A DNA stretch of 7,475 nt. Source: Acidobacteriota bacterium (GTDB taxonomy: Bacteria; Acidobacteriota; Blastocatellia; Pyrinomonadales; Pyrinomonadaceae). A program made the position numbers and the translations under genes. The notes below the pieces were generated by a model. The model saw only the letters and a list, made by a program, of their open reading frames with translations, was not told the DNA's origin and did no database searches. Numbering within the stretch: the stretch's first letter is position 1; each line of letters starts with the position of its first letter. The stretch covers positions 370 to 7,844 of the forward strand of contig QHXL01000196.1 of NCBI GenBank assembly GCA_003222935.1, in the 5' to 3' direction. This document shows positions 1-6,329 of this stretch, in pieces.

Positions 1-257
1 TTATCCGCGTCGATACCAAGCTCTCCAACGGCGGACGTCGGGCTTCCTTTTGGCAACAGTCCCCACCGTTCGAGTGTTTCACGGACACCAGGAAAGTCAT
101 CCCATTGTGACGCTCCATCCGGTGAGACGTTTAATAGTGTGAGTCTGGATTTCGCCAACAGAGCAGCCTTGAGCGCATGATGGAATGCCACTTTGCTCCC
201 TTCCGAAAAATCGGTCGGATGCAACACACTTTCGATAATCGCGTCGGGGTTTTCCAT
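1..257 (-). CDS. Universal stress protein (UspA family), N-terminal part, cut by window edge
   Basis: This is a reading frame of 85 codons from ATG (257-255) that stays open to the left edge, so the C-terminal part lies outside the window. The protein begins MENPDAIIESVLHPTDFSEG, followed by SKVAFHHALKAALLAKSRLTLLNV. That is the classic start of the Usp alpha/beta fold: strand beta1 ending in PTDFSEGS (the Asp at residue 15 contacts adenine in ATP-binding members), a long helix with alternating Ala/His/Leu, and strand beta2 LTLLNVSP. After this comes WDDFPGVRETLERWGLLPKGSP, a linker seen in one Usp subgroup. Family knowledge: cytoplasmic nucleotide-binding stress proteins, usually 140-300 aa. 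An in-frame GTG lies just upstream of the ATG. No strong Shine-Dalgarno is visible, so the start is likely but not certain. The gene follows the PQQ protein gene on the same strand with a gap of about 240 bp. Confidence 0.85.
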   Translation of the reverse strand, partial: MENPDAIIESVLHPTDFSEGSKVAFHHALKAALLAKSRLTLLNVSPDGASQWDDFPGVRETLERWGLLPKGSPTSAVGELGIDAD

Positions 258-496
258 TGGTTGGCCCACTAAGTTCAGATTTGTACGGCAACAAGAATTG
301 ACCCTATCGCCGAACTTTGTCGATAAGTTCAGAATTGGAATGCGGTCAATGCGAGGAAGTTTAGGGTCAACGGAGATTATCGACCACTGGTAGAATTGCT
401 AGGTAGGTTAGTAAGTTAACCAGCTGCCCCTATTTTGTGCAGAGGCCGTCACGAATCAGCACAGGCATTACGGACAATTATTGTGAGTCACGTTGC
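258..496. other. Intergenic stretch upstream of the UspA gene, rich in short repeats
   Basis: No gene is seen here. The stretch holds several short repeated words. TAAGTTCAGA occurs at 270-279 and 324-333. AGAATTG occurs at 294-300, 331-337 and 392-398. The 9-bp inverted pair TTGACCCTA (298-306) and TAGGGTCAA (362-370) is exact. GAACTT (312-317) and AAGTTC (325-330) form a small hairpin with a 7-nt loop. A short palindrome, ACAATTATTGT, lies at 474-484. Because the UspA gene reads leftward from 257, these words sit where its promoter and operators should be. No convincing -35/-10 pair and no Rho-independent terminator for the PQQ gene were found. Confidence 0.5.
298..370. repeat. Inverted and direct short repeats, possible regulator binding sites
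   Basis: TTGACCCTA (298-306) is matched exactly by its reverse complement at 362-370. Between them lies the hairpin GAACTT-7 nt-AAGTTC (312-330). The AAGTTCAGA part of the right arm recurs at 271-279, close to the UspA start codon. Regulatory function is an inference from position only. Confidence 0.35.
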
Positions 497-1684
497 CTAG
501 TCTTTTGCTCCTATGCCGAAGAGATGGTTCTGACCGCGAATGACAATCATCTTTCCTCCGATTGCCGGTGTAGCCATGACAACTTCGCCCATAGTGTTTC
601 GCGCAAGTAATTCAAACGTGGTCCCTGCCTTGATAACAAATACATCACCATCTTCGCTAACGAAGTAGACTTTTCCATCAGCAGCAACAGGTGAGGCACT
701 GAATGATCCGCCACTGCCGAGTCGCGCACGAAACGTGGGTTCACCAGTTTTGGCGTCATACTGACTAAGGATTCCGCTGTCTGTGCAAGCATACAAATAG
801 TCTCGGTAGACAATCGGCGTCACGATGTGCGGTCTGATCTGTGTGCTTTGCCAGGCGATGTTGTTTGCACTCGTGTCATCAGGTTTTATCTCTCCCTTGA
901 CCCCGGCCCGCACGACATAAAACGCGTGTTTTGCATGGGAAGAACCACCACCGAGAAAGTACAAATCATTTGCGGCTACTGGCGTCGGAATTTTCACGTC
1001 CACGCCGTCAGCCATGCGCCACAACTCTTTACCGGTGAGGGGATCGTAGCCGCGATAATATTTCGTCCCGCTGGTAATTAACTCAGCGCCATTCTTGCCT
1101 TCGTAGATGGTAGGAGTGCTCCATGAACTGTCCTCTTCCCGTGGGGTTTGCCAGACGCGTTTGCCGTTCGTGAGATTGTAAGCAGCGACAAACGCCTGGT
1201 TCTGCGTGTCGCACTGAACAATAACCAGCTGCTTGTAGATCACCGGCGAGCTACCAAAGCCCCAGTGAAAATCAGGACCAGAACTCCAGCCGCCGTCGAG
1301 GACACCCAGGTCCTGTTTCCATAAGAGCTTTCCGTCCAGGTCAAAACAATAGAGACCTTCCGAACCAAAAGAGACAACGAGATTCTTACCATCAGTCGCG
1401 GGAGTCGGATTAGCGTAGCTTGCTTTTACGTGACGCTTGACCTTGGGTAGACCATCGTAAATCACCTTCTGCCAGACGACGCTTCCAGTATTTTTGTTCA
1501 GGCAATAAATTCGAAAACTGTGCTTCGAACTATCGTCGGCAGAGGCTGCGGTCTCGGTTAGCCCATGCACGAACTGTGAATTCGCATCGCTGCTGACTGC
1601 GGTCGTAACAAAGATACGATCGCCCCAGATGATTGGACTCGAATGGCCCAGACCTGGAATCGGAGTCTTCCACAGGACGTTCAC
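497..1684 (-). CDS. PQQ-like beta-propeller repeat protein, 5' end disrupted
   Basis: The 395-codon body ends in TAG at 499-497. It shows repeated propeller blades of the PQQ-binding-like type (pattern with TGk..W): around residues 57-71 ([10 protein letters not shown]), 110-122 (DLDGKLLW), 166-178 (NLTNGKRVW), 210-222 (DPLTGKELW), 306-318 (DAKTGEPTF), and a last blade ending in HLFGIG. Family knowledge: these are periplasmic or secreted propellers, related in fold to BamB and quinoprotein dehydrogenases, but this subgroup has no assigned reaction. I see no dehydrogenase active-site signature and would not call it an enzyme. The GTG at 1684 is only the first available start. The coding similarity continues upstream in the same frame ([18 protein letters not shown]), back to a stop codon at 1741-1739. 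The true start with signal peptide lies at 1766 in another frame. The gene is therefore probably frameshifted or partly deleted near its 5' end, and export of the product is doubtful unless this is a sequencing error. Confidence 0.85.
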   Translation of the reverse strand: MNVLWKTPIPGLGHSSPIIWGDRIFVTTAVSSDANSQFVHGLTETAASADDSSKHSFRIYCLNKNTGSVVWQKVIYDGLPKVKRHVKASYANPTPATDGKNLVVSFGSEGLYCFDLDGKLLWKQDLGVLDGGWSSGPDFHWGFGSSPVIYKQLVIVQCDTQNQAFVAAYNLTNGKRVWQTPREEDSSWSTPTIYEGKNGAELITSGTKYYRGYDPLTGKELWRMADGVDVKIPTPVAANDLYFLGGGSSHAKHAFYVVRAGVKGEIKPDDTSANNIAWQSTQIRPHIVTPIVYRDYLYACTDSGILSQYDAKTGEPTFRARLGSGGSFSASPVAADGKVYFVSEDGDVFVIKAGTTFELLARNTMGEVVMATPAIGGKMIVIRGQNHLFGIGAKD

Positions 1685-1691
1685 TGACTTC

Positions 1692-1766
1692 TCAGTGTCC
1701 CACGTGGTGGGTGGGGTGTTGCCATCGCCAGGCGAGAGTTAATGCGAGTGACACTACAGCTTTCAT
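1692..1766 (-). pseudogene. Out-of-frame signal-peptide start of the PQQ propeller gene
   Basis: An ATG at 1766-1764 begins [13 protein letters not shown], a good Sec signal peptide start (Lys, then a hydrophobic core). A purine-rich GGAAAG lies 9 nt upstream (reverse complement of 1776-1781). The frame ends in TGA at 1694-1692 after 24 codons. The downstream propeller frame, read back from 1684, gives [18 protein letters not shown] and then meets TAA at 1741-1739. GDG followed by a W.tek.vlWK segment is the normal N-terminal part of such propellers, where it usually follows a W.QWRGP motif that is missing here. The pieces fit one ancestral gene that lost a short segment and changed frame between about 1741 and 1730. 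A sequencing or assembly error is the alternative. Confidence 0.65.
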
Positions 1767-2084
1767 AACGTTTTTCTTTCCGGTGTTCTGCACCACCTCG
1801 GCCAGCTCGCCGCTTCTGACGTTGAGATTTGTTCTTCACTCCGGAGTGGCATGTATATAGCTCAGATCCATCCCGGAGGGCCTGGCGCTTCTTTAGGAGC
1901 GCGATGTCCGTTTCAACCAATCGCGGAACATTTCGCTCCTACGGAGCGATCAAGATTGGGAGGGCTAGCTACGGTCTATAAACATTCCACTCCTCCGGAG
2001 TGAAGAAGTTTCTCGAGCGGCAAAATACCCGCCAAGAAAAATAGGAAGTTGTCGGTTTGCTGCGCAGGGCGTCAATATGAGTTC
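1767..2084. other. Intergenic region with palindromic repeat cluster
   Basis: No gene is supported here. The region lies between two minus-strand genes and is dominated by palindromes at about 50-bp spacing (see the repeat entry at 1837-2002). The remaining bases, 1767-1836 and 2003-2084, show nothing recognisable apart from the ribosome-binding stretch of the PQQ gene. No Rho-independent terminator with a T-run was found for the phosphatase gene that ends at 2085. Confidence 0.6.
1837..2002. repeat. Palindromic interspersed repeat cluster (REP- or MITE-like)
   Basis: Four palindromes are centred about 48-54 bp apart. They are CACTCCGGAGTG (1837-1848, perfect), GCGCTTC..GGAGCGC (1885-1902, one mismatch), TCGCTCC-TAC-GGAGCGA (1933-1949, 7-bp arms) and CACTCC-TCC-GGAGTG (1988-2002). 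The outer two are followed, in opposite orientations, by near-identical words: GGAGTGGCATGTATATAG on the plus strand (1843-1860) and GGAGTGGAATGTTTATAG on the minus strand. The 166-bp block is thus bounded by inverted repeats of about 25 bp with a 3-bp indel. A partial motif, TCCCGGAGGG, lies at 1871-1880. Similar CTCCGGAG-type repeats are dispersed in Acidobacteriota and other phyla. The exact family name is unknown to me. The block could be a degenerate REP array or a small non-autonomous mobile element. Confidence 0.7.
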
Positions 2085-2738
2085 TTACTTTTTCTTCTTT
2101 TTGGCGATGTATTCTTTAGCGAAATCGAATTGGCGACCTTGACTCCGCATACCAATCCGGTTGGCTTCCTCTAGTGCTTTGTCGAATTCCCAACCGTCGC
2201 GCAACACGCGTCGAATCATCCAGAAAGCGCCGACGCGACTTCCCACAGCGCAGTGGATAAACACTGGTCCATTCTTAAGTTGTTCGTCAGTAAGCTTGAG
2301 AAAATCATCCGCATCAAGCTCATCAGGTTCGTTGAAGGAAACGGGAATGTTGAAGTAGGCCATTCCTAACTTCTTCACAGTTGCTTCCTCGCCCACCGCA
2401 TCATGTTCAGCTTGAGGACGTAAGTTGATGACGACCTTGATTCCTGCGTCCTTGAGTTTGGGAAAATGCTCTGGCGATGGTTGACCACCGGTCCAGACCT
2501 GGTCTGTTAATTTCAGAAAACGCGTAATCCCTGTGAGTTCACTCATGGCCGGGTTTTTTTCAATCAACGCCATACCGCACGCGGAGCAGGAACCGGGGGC
2601 GTCATGCACCGTTCCGTCATTGCTACAGCCACACGGTGGGCATACGTACTGTTTCTTATCCTGCACATTGGCAGCTTTGGTTAGCGCCAGCGCTGCCATG
2701 GAGAAAGAACCTGCTACGACAAATTCTCTTCGGTTCAT
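2085..2738 (-). CDS. Exported metal-binding domain fused to DUF442/BLH-type phosphatase
   Basis: The protein has 217 aa. Residues 1-26 (MNRREFVVAGSFSMAALALT...) form a twin-arginine-like export signal: RR-x-F followed by a hydrophobic stretch. Residues 31-58 hold five cysteines (33, 36, 38, 51, 54) in YVCPPCGC...PGSCSACGMAL, which resembles the small heavy-metal-binding domain seen beside copper transport proteins. Residues 68-210 match the DUF442/beta-lactamase-hydrolase-like phosphatase fold: VWTGGQPSPEHFPKLKDAGIKVVINLRP, then the active-site loop HCAVGSRVGAFWMIRR with nucleophile Cys163 and Arg168. The CX4R spacing is usual for this family, whereas classical tyrosine phosphatases have CX5R. 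The substrate is unknown. The protein ends in five lysines. Start ATG 2738-2736 has AAGGA 7 nt upstream, so it is secure. The gene stands alone, divergent from the gene at 3000. The location outside the cytoplasm is inferred from the signal. Confidence 0.88.
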   Translation of the reverse strand: MNRREFVVAGSFSMAALALTKAANVQDKKQYVCPPCGCSNDGTVHDAPGSCSACGMALIEKNPAMSELTGITRFLKLTDQVWTGGQPSPEHFPKLKDAGIKVVINLRPQAEHDAVGEEATVKKLGMAYFNIPVSFNEPDELDADDFLKLTDEQLKNGPVFIHCAVGSRVGAFWMIRRVLRDGWEFDKALEEANRIGMRSQGRQFDFAKEYIAKKKKK

Positions 2739-2999
2739 TGGATTGTCCTTTCGAAACTCACGAGCGTTTTGTCAGGTTAGGAATCAGGCTGAACTTTAAC
2801 CATAGTTTTGTAGGCCCAGGGATGTTTTGAAGTGAACCGGCTTTAAATTGGGAGGAATGGATGGAAACAGGTGACGAGTTGTTGAGCTCGCTGTTAACCG
2901 ATAGAACATGAGTGCAGCGCAGGTGGATCCAATCATTGCTCAACGGATCCGAATAGTCGCGGTAGAATGAATGAAAATTTAGGGTAGGAGCACTGGGTT
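2739..2999. promoter_or_regulatory. Divergent intergenic region with weak promoter-like boxes
   Basis: This 261-bp gap separates two divergent genes and must carry both promoters. For the leftward phosphatase gene the best sigma70-like pair is TTCACT and TACAAA with an 18-bp spacer (plus-strand positions 2831-2836 and 2807-2812). For the rightward gene it is TTGTTG (2879-2884) and TAGAAC (2902-2907), with 17 bp between. Each box matches the consensus at only 3-4 of 6 positions, so these are guesses. Ribosome-binding sites are clear on both sides: AAGGA before 2738, and AGGAG at 2986-2990 before 3000. No gene is seen here. Confidence 0.3.
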
Positions 3000-3875
3000 A
3001 TGAAGTATTTCCTCATCTGCGCAATTCTGTTTTCCACTGCTGCCGCTACGTTAGCTCAGGACGAAGTCAGTGCGAAGCACGCGGCTTACTATCGCTGCAC
3101 AGATCACATTGAGAAAGATCCTCATAAGGCATACGAGTATTGCGTTGATTACTTAAACAAATATCCGAACGACGACAAGAGGTTGACCGACTTTGCCCTA
3201 AAGTTCGTCACTGCATACAGGAAGATCTCACAGTACGTCCGATCTATACCGATGACTTACTTCGCGGACAGAACACCGGAATGGGCTGTTTATGGTCCTG
3301 GGCTGCAGGCAACAATACCCTCCGAGGAGAGTTCGCAAGCCGGCCATTCGATCCTCATCAAGCGCGAATACGGTTCGGCTGAGGAAAAGCTCCTTGTCAA
3401 AGCAGAGTCAGTTTATAAAAACCCGGAGAAAGTTGAACCTGAACTACTAAAACAATGGCGTCATATCGCGGAGCCTTATGTTGTTCTTCCCGACGGAGAA
3501 CCGAAATGGTGGACGGGTTCGGTCGACACCATTTTAGAGACTGAACTCGTGACGACAGCAGCCGTTATGTACTACTACAACATCTCGCAAGCCATGCGAA
3601 ACAAAGCAGGAAGGCTAAAGGAGAACTCGTTCACGTTTTTTAGTTCCAGCCTGAAGTACGAGTCCTCGATTAAGAAGATGGATGTGTACGAGCGAGGGGA
3701 CAGTAGTTTCAGGAATGTTTATGTCGCGAACATGACACTGACCTGGGCACAGATCTGTGGAGGGGAGTGCGGTTCTGGTTTCACCAGAAACAAGATCATT
3801 GTTATGAGTCCCGATGGCGAAATTCTCAAAATGTTTATTGACGATCCAGTGAACCGTTCGAGCTGGATCAGCTAA
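3000..3875 (+). CDS. Secreted protein of unknown function
   Basis: The protein has 291 aa. Residues 1-20 (MKYFLICAILFSTAAATLAQ) are a typical Sec signal peptide with probable cleavage after the AQ. Residues about 24-80 look helical, with a tetratricopeptide-like feel (AYEYCVDYLNKYPNDDKRL) and cysteines 33 and 48 that could pair. The middle (85-200) is Trp- and Tyr-rich with no motif I recognise. The C-terminal 75 residues end in NMTLTWAQICGGECGSGFTRNKIIVMSPDGEILKMFIDDPVNRSSWIS. This looks like a compact beta-rich domain with a C-x3-C pair (253, 257), and I associate similar endings with other secreted acidobacterial proteins. Start ATG at 3000 has AGGAG 9 nt upstream. The gene is alone on the plus strand, divergent from the phosphatase and convergent with the DUF6683-like gene. 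No function is assigned. Confidence 0.82.
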   Translation: MKYFLICAILFSTAAATLAQDEVSAKHAAYYRCTDHIEKDPHKAYEYCVDYLNKYPNDDKRLTDFALKFVTAYRKISQYVRSIPMTYFADRTPEWAVYGPGLQATIPSEESSQAGHSILIKREYGSAEEKLLVKAESVYKNPEKVEPELLKQWRHIAEPYVVLPDGEPKWWTGSVDTILETELVTTAAVMYYYNISQAMRNKAGRLKENSFTFFSSSLKYESSIKKMDVYERGDSSFRNVYVANMTLTWAQICGGECGSGFTRNKIIVMSPDGEILKMFIDDPVNRSSWIS

Positions 3876-3934
3876 GCCCCTCTCACCGGCTCAAGGGTCC
3901 AAAATTGTTTTGAATTTCATGCGTTTCCCAAAAT

Positions 3935-5056
3935 CTAAGGAACGATGCAGTCTGCCATCTCGACGAAACCCCTTCCGTCCATGCCACCACCCAGTCCACG
4001 CACAGTTCCTTCAACGATCGCTGCTTGACCACCCGACAGTTGGGCCAACCGGGAGCTTTGCGATTTGTTGAAATAGCATCGTGTCTGAGCATAACCTCCG
4101 GCTGCTGAATGAAACGTCAGCGCAATTCGGCCGTCTTTCAGGACGTCGATTGAATTCACCGTCCCGTTAACCCGAACTCTCTTTCCGCTATACAGCTGAT
4201 TGGCGCGAACTTCGTTTCCTTCAAACTCCATCACCAGTTTCCCTGCGTGTACAGAGACTGCTGCTTCGTTTGGTGAACTAGTTGTTTCGGCAGAAGGTTG
4301 GGTAGGCGTAGCGACAGCGGCGCTCGATTCTCTCTCGATGCTTAATCCTTCAGCGGTAAAGTTGATCTTGTCGGGCGATAAGCCGGTGATGGCTTGCAGA
4401 TTCTGTCCTGCGAGTTGTTGCCCGACCTGAACACTCGCCGCATTCCCGCTCTGCTTTCCTTCCTGATAAGCGGCGAGCGCGAAACCGGTGAAGAGCACGA
4501 GCGTTTCATACATCTCCTGCTTCTGACGATCGGTAACGCCTTTGAGAGCATTGCCTTCCACCAGCGCCTGGGCAATCGTCTCCCGCAATTCCAACATCTG
4601 CGGATCGCCCGGTTGACCCCCGTCGTGATATACGCTCGCGTTGGTCGCAAAGAAGAAGCTCAACGCCAACGCCACATCATTCGGTTTGCCCGCAGCTCGC
4701 GCACCCTTTTCATACTCGTCCAGGATGACCTTCATGATTGACATCACCTGCGGATTCCCGGGGTCGATCAGATTTGCGATCTCAGCGGTCTTTAGCAGCG
4801 TGCCCGATGAACGAAAGTGAAGTGCGGCATCATTCGTCGGTCCTCCCATCGCCGTCGCATTGGTTCCTTGCCGCTTTGCTTCGAGATTCTTCTTCAGTCG
4901 ACGCTGTGCGTAGCGATCCATGATGATGTTTGTGATCGTCGCGCTGGTCGGATTGTTCCAGTTGCCACCGAGTCGGTCGGTGTACTGAGCCTTCGCGGAA
5001 GCTGAAATGAACAGCAACATGCAAACGAGGAAGGATGTTGATCCAATTCTTTTCAT
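3935..5056 (-). CDS. Secreted DUF6683-like protein with C-terminal OB-fold (tRNA_anti-like)
   Basis: The protein has 373 aa. Residues 1-23 (MKRIGSTSFLVCMLLFISASAKA) form a Sec signal peptide. Residues about 75-235 are helical and resemble DUF6683: ALHFRSSGTLLKTAEIANLI, a stretch around FFFATNASVYHDGG, and YETLVLFTGFALAAYQEGK. Residues 240-268 are a low-complexity Ser/Thr/Pro/Ala linker. Residues 270-373 match the tRNA_anti-like OB-fold pattern: NEVRANQLYSGKRVRVNGTV, then IALTF, TRCYFNKSQ, LAQLSGGQAAIVEGTVRG and a final MADCIV. Cysteines 327 and 370 are placed as expected for that fold and may form a disulfide. Despite the family name, a secreted OB-fold here is more likely to bind protein or glycan than tRNA. 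Start ATG at 5056 has GGAG 6 nt upstream. An operator-like palindrome lies at 5101-5120. The 3' end is 59 bp from the convergent gene, with no clear terminator between them. Both domain calls rest on sequence pattern only. Confidence 0.85.
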   Translation of the reverse strand: MKRIGSTSFLVCMLLFISASAKAQYTDRLGGNWNNPTSATITNIIMDRYAQRRLKKNLEAKRQGTNATAMGGPTNDAALHFRSSGTLLKTAEIANLIDPGNPQVMSIMKVILDEYEKGARAAGKPNDVALALSFFFATNASVYHDGGQPGDPQMLELRETIAQALVEGNALKGVTDRQKQEMYETLVLFTGFALAAYQEGKQSGNAASVQVGQQLAGQNLQAITGLSPDKINFTAEGLSIERESSAAVATPTQPSAETTSSPNEAAVSVHAGKLVMEFEGNEVRANQLYSGKRVRVNGTVNSIDVLKDGRIALTFHSAAGGYAQTRCYFNKSQSSRLAQLSGGQAAIVEGTVRGLGGGMDGRGFVEMADCIVP

Positions 5057-5100
5057 TGTTATCTCCGCCTACGGACGTTGTGCAATTTTGCCCTCGGTAC

Positions 5101-5120
5101 TTGACCACAAAAGTGATCAA
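5101..5120. promoter_or_regulatory. Operator-like 20-bp palindrome upstream of the DUF6683-like gene
   Basis: TTGACCAC-AAAA-GTGATCAA has 8-bp arms matching at 7 of 8 positions. It lies 45-64 bp before the start codon at 5056, where a repressor or activator site would be expected. No regulator gene is in the window, and binding is an inference. Confidence 0.35.
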
Positions 5121-5144
5121 TCCTCGGGGGTTTCCGATCGAGGG

Positions 5145-5243
5145 TCTCTGTGCGACCTCTGTGCCCCCTGTGTCTCTGTGGTTGAGTGTTGCTGAGTTAG
5201 ATCTCACCACAGAGACACAGAGGGCACTGAGGCAGCACAGAGA
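5145..5243. repeat. Large imperfect inverted repeat of the CACAGAGACACAG family
   Basis: The arms at 5145-5182 and 5206-5243 (38 bp each) pair at about 34 of 38 positions around a 23-nt loop. The inner 15 bp are perfect: CTGTGTCTCTGTGGT (5168-5182) against ACCACAGAGACACAG (5206-5220). This CACAGAG-rich sequence belongs to a family dispersed between genes in many bacterial phyla, where it often produces spurious ORFs. It sits between the 3' end of the gene at 5283 and the start of the gene at 5056. No T-run follows on the minus strand, so it is not a standard Rho-independent terminator, although the RNA would fold into a strong hairpin. Confidence 0.8.
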
Positions 5244-5282
5244 AAAGCTCATACGAGGGTCGAGCTGATTCTTCTCCGCGGC

Positions 5283-6329
5283 TCACGGACCGAAGCGGTG
5301 GCGATATTCGCCTGAAAGGAGGAACGCCTTGACCAACTCTGCGTTTACAAAGTTGCCATTGAACTGATTGAGTTTTCCCAACCAGAAGTTGTAACCGGAG
5401 AGATCCCCATCAGGCGCATCGTCGGGATTGCGTCGCAGGTAACCGAAGTACTGCATCAGAACAAACGCCCGGTTAGACTCGCGCTGCCCAAAGGTCGGAT
5501 TATCGACGACGCGGCGAAGGATTCGCGCACGTGCGCCGGTTGGATTATTGAACTCGTCGATTGCCGCCTGCCTTTCAGACGTAGACGGGACAATTGCAGC
5601 ATGCGCATAAAGAGCATCGACGAACTGCGCTGGAGTTAGCGTGAGCGGATACAGCGTGGTGAATTCCGCTCGGCCGGCAATCTCACTCGCATATGCAACC
5701 TTGTTTGCCTCCAACTGTGCTTCCCAACCAGTCGCTCCAACGACTACACCACGTCCGACACTTTGTGTGTCGCGCATGAATTCCAGGTAACGTGGCAACC
5801 CATTGGATCGATTTAGCGCGCCGTTGTAGAAACGATAGACGAAGTAACCGGTCTCCTGGAATTCAATCGAGAGGAAGAAGGCAGCAGAAACGTTGATTCG
5901 CTTGACCTCAATGCACTGCGTGTTGGTTCCGCAACTCGTGATCTCGTTAGTCCAGAAGGCCAGGCCAGATTGATCTGGTTCGCGGTTGAGAAAATCATGG
6001 TAGTGCTGGATGACAAACATTTGAGGATCATCTATCGGGTTCGTCGTCGGTTCCGTTGCGTCGTCGAAGATCGTCAACGTGGCAGTACTCGTACTAAGCA
6101 GAGTGCCTAAAGTCTGATTGCTCAAAGTCAGCGTTAATATCTCGTTGCCTTCCACCAGGGAATCCTCAGTGATCGGAACCGAAAACGTCTTAGTCCTCAC
6201 ACCAATTGCGAAATTCAAAGTACCGACAGTGGTGGTGTAGTCAGTCGTTTGTTTAGCTGTGCCATCGCTCGTTGCGTAGTCGACACTGGCGGGAGTGCTC
6301 GTGTCACCGGTGCGAACTACTGTAATCAC
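5283..6329 (-). CDS. Calx-beta and DUF4214 domain protein (3' part of frameshifted surface protein gene)
   Basis: A 348-codon frame opens at a GTG (6329-6327), but similarity continues upstream in the same frame (VAYTVTEDPTAVVITVVRTG), so the GTG is not a true start. Residues 1-90 are a Calx-beta domain (VDYATSDGTA..TTDYTTTVGTLNF, EDSLVEGNEILTLTLS, ATLTIFDD), a calcium-binding beta-sandwich of surface proteins. Residues about 103-348 form a DUF4214-like helical region: FVIQHYHDFLNREPDQSGLAFW, FVYRFYNGALNRSNGLPRYLEF, and near the end YFGYLRRNPDDAP..GYNFWLGKLNQF. The repeated yrdfLnReP..Gl.fW motif is seen in secreted or S-layer-associated proteins. Cysteines 133 and 139 could pair. The gene ends at TGA 5285-5283 with FLLSGEYRHRFGP. 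It overlaps the VCBS-repeat frame at 6304-6329. The two are best read as one gene split by a frameshift, and without repair this part would lack its own signal peptide. Confidence 0.85.
   Translation of the reverse strand: MITVVRTGDTSTPASVDYATSDGTAKQTTDYTTTVGTLNFAIGVRTKTFSVPITEDSLVEGNEILTLTLSNQTLGTLLSTSTATLTIFDDATEPTTNPIDDPQMFVIQHYHDFLNREPDQSGLAFWTNEITSCGTNTQCIEVKRINVSAAFFLSIEFQETGYFVYRFYNGALNRSNGLPRYLEFMRDTQSVGRGVVVGATGWEAQLEANKVAYASEIAGRAEFTTLYPLTLTPAQFVDALYAHAAIVPSTSERQAAIDEFNNPTGARARILRRVVDNPTFGQRESNRAFVLMQYFGYLRRNPDDAPDGDLSGYNFWLGKLNQFNGNFVNAELVKAFLLSGEYRHRFGP

Noticed and set aside
97..294. Minus-strand 65-aa frame
   Set aside because: It is a shadow of the UspA gene start. The overlapping frame from 257 matches the Usp fold and this one matches nothing.
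1681..1920. Minus-strand 79-aa frame across the palindromic repeats
   Set aside because: The translation is low-complexity and basic, runs through repeat palindromes and overlaps the broken start of the PQQ gene. It has no family likeness.
1837..2002. Possible CRISPR array
   Set aside because: The palindromes are short and vary in sequence, the spacing is uneven (about 48-54 bp), there are no identical 24-37 bp repeats, and no cas genes are nearby.
2758..2943. Minus-strand 61-aa frame in the divergent intergenic region
   Set aside because: There is no convincing RBS and no recognisable motif, and it occupies the expected promoter region of the phosphatase gene.
3876..3934. Bidirectional terminator between convergent genes
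   Set aside because: Only 4-bp CCCT/AGGG arms with a long loop and a small CAAAA-TTG-TTTTG element are present, too weak to call.
5145..5243. Rho-independent terminator
   Set aside because: The hairpin is strong, but no T-run follows on either strand and its loop and arms fit a dispersed repeat.
4830..5252. Minus-strand 140-aa frame reading LCVSV..NHRDTGGTE
   Set aside because: Peptides of this kind come from translating the CACAGAG repeat. The rest overlaps the DUF6683-like gene in another frame.
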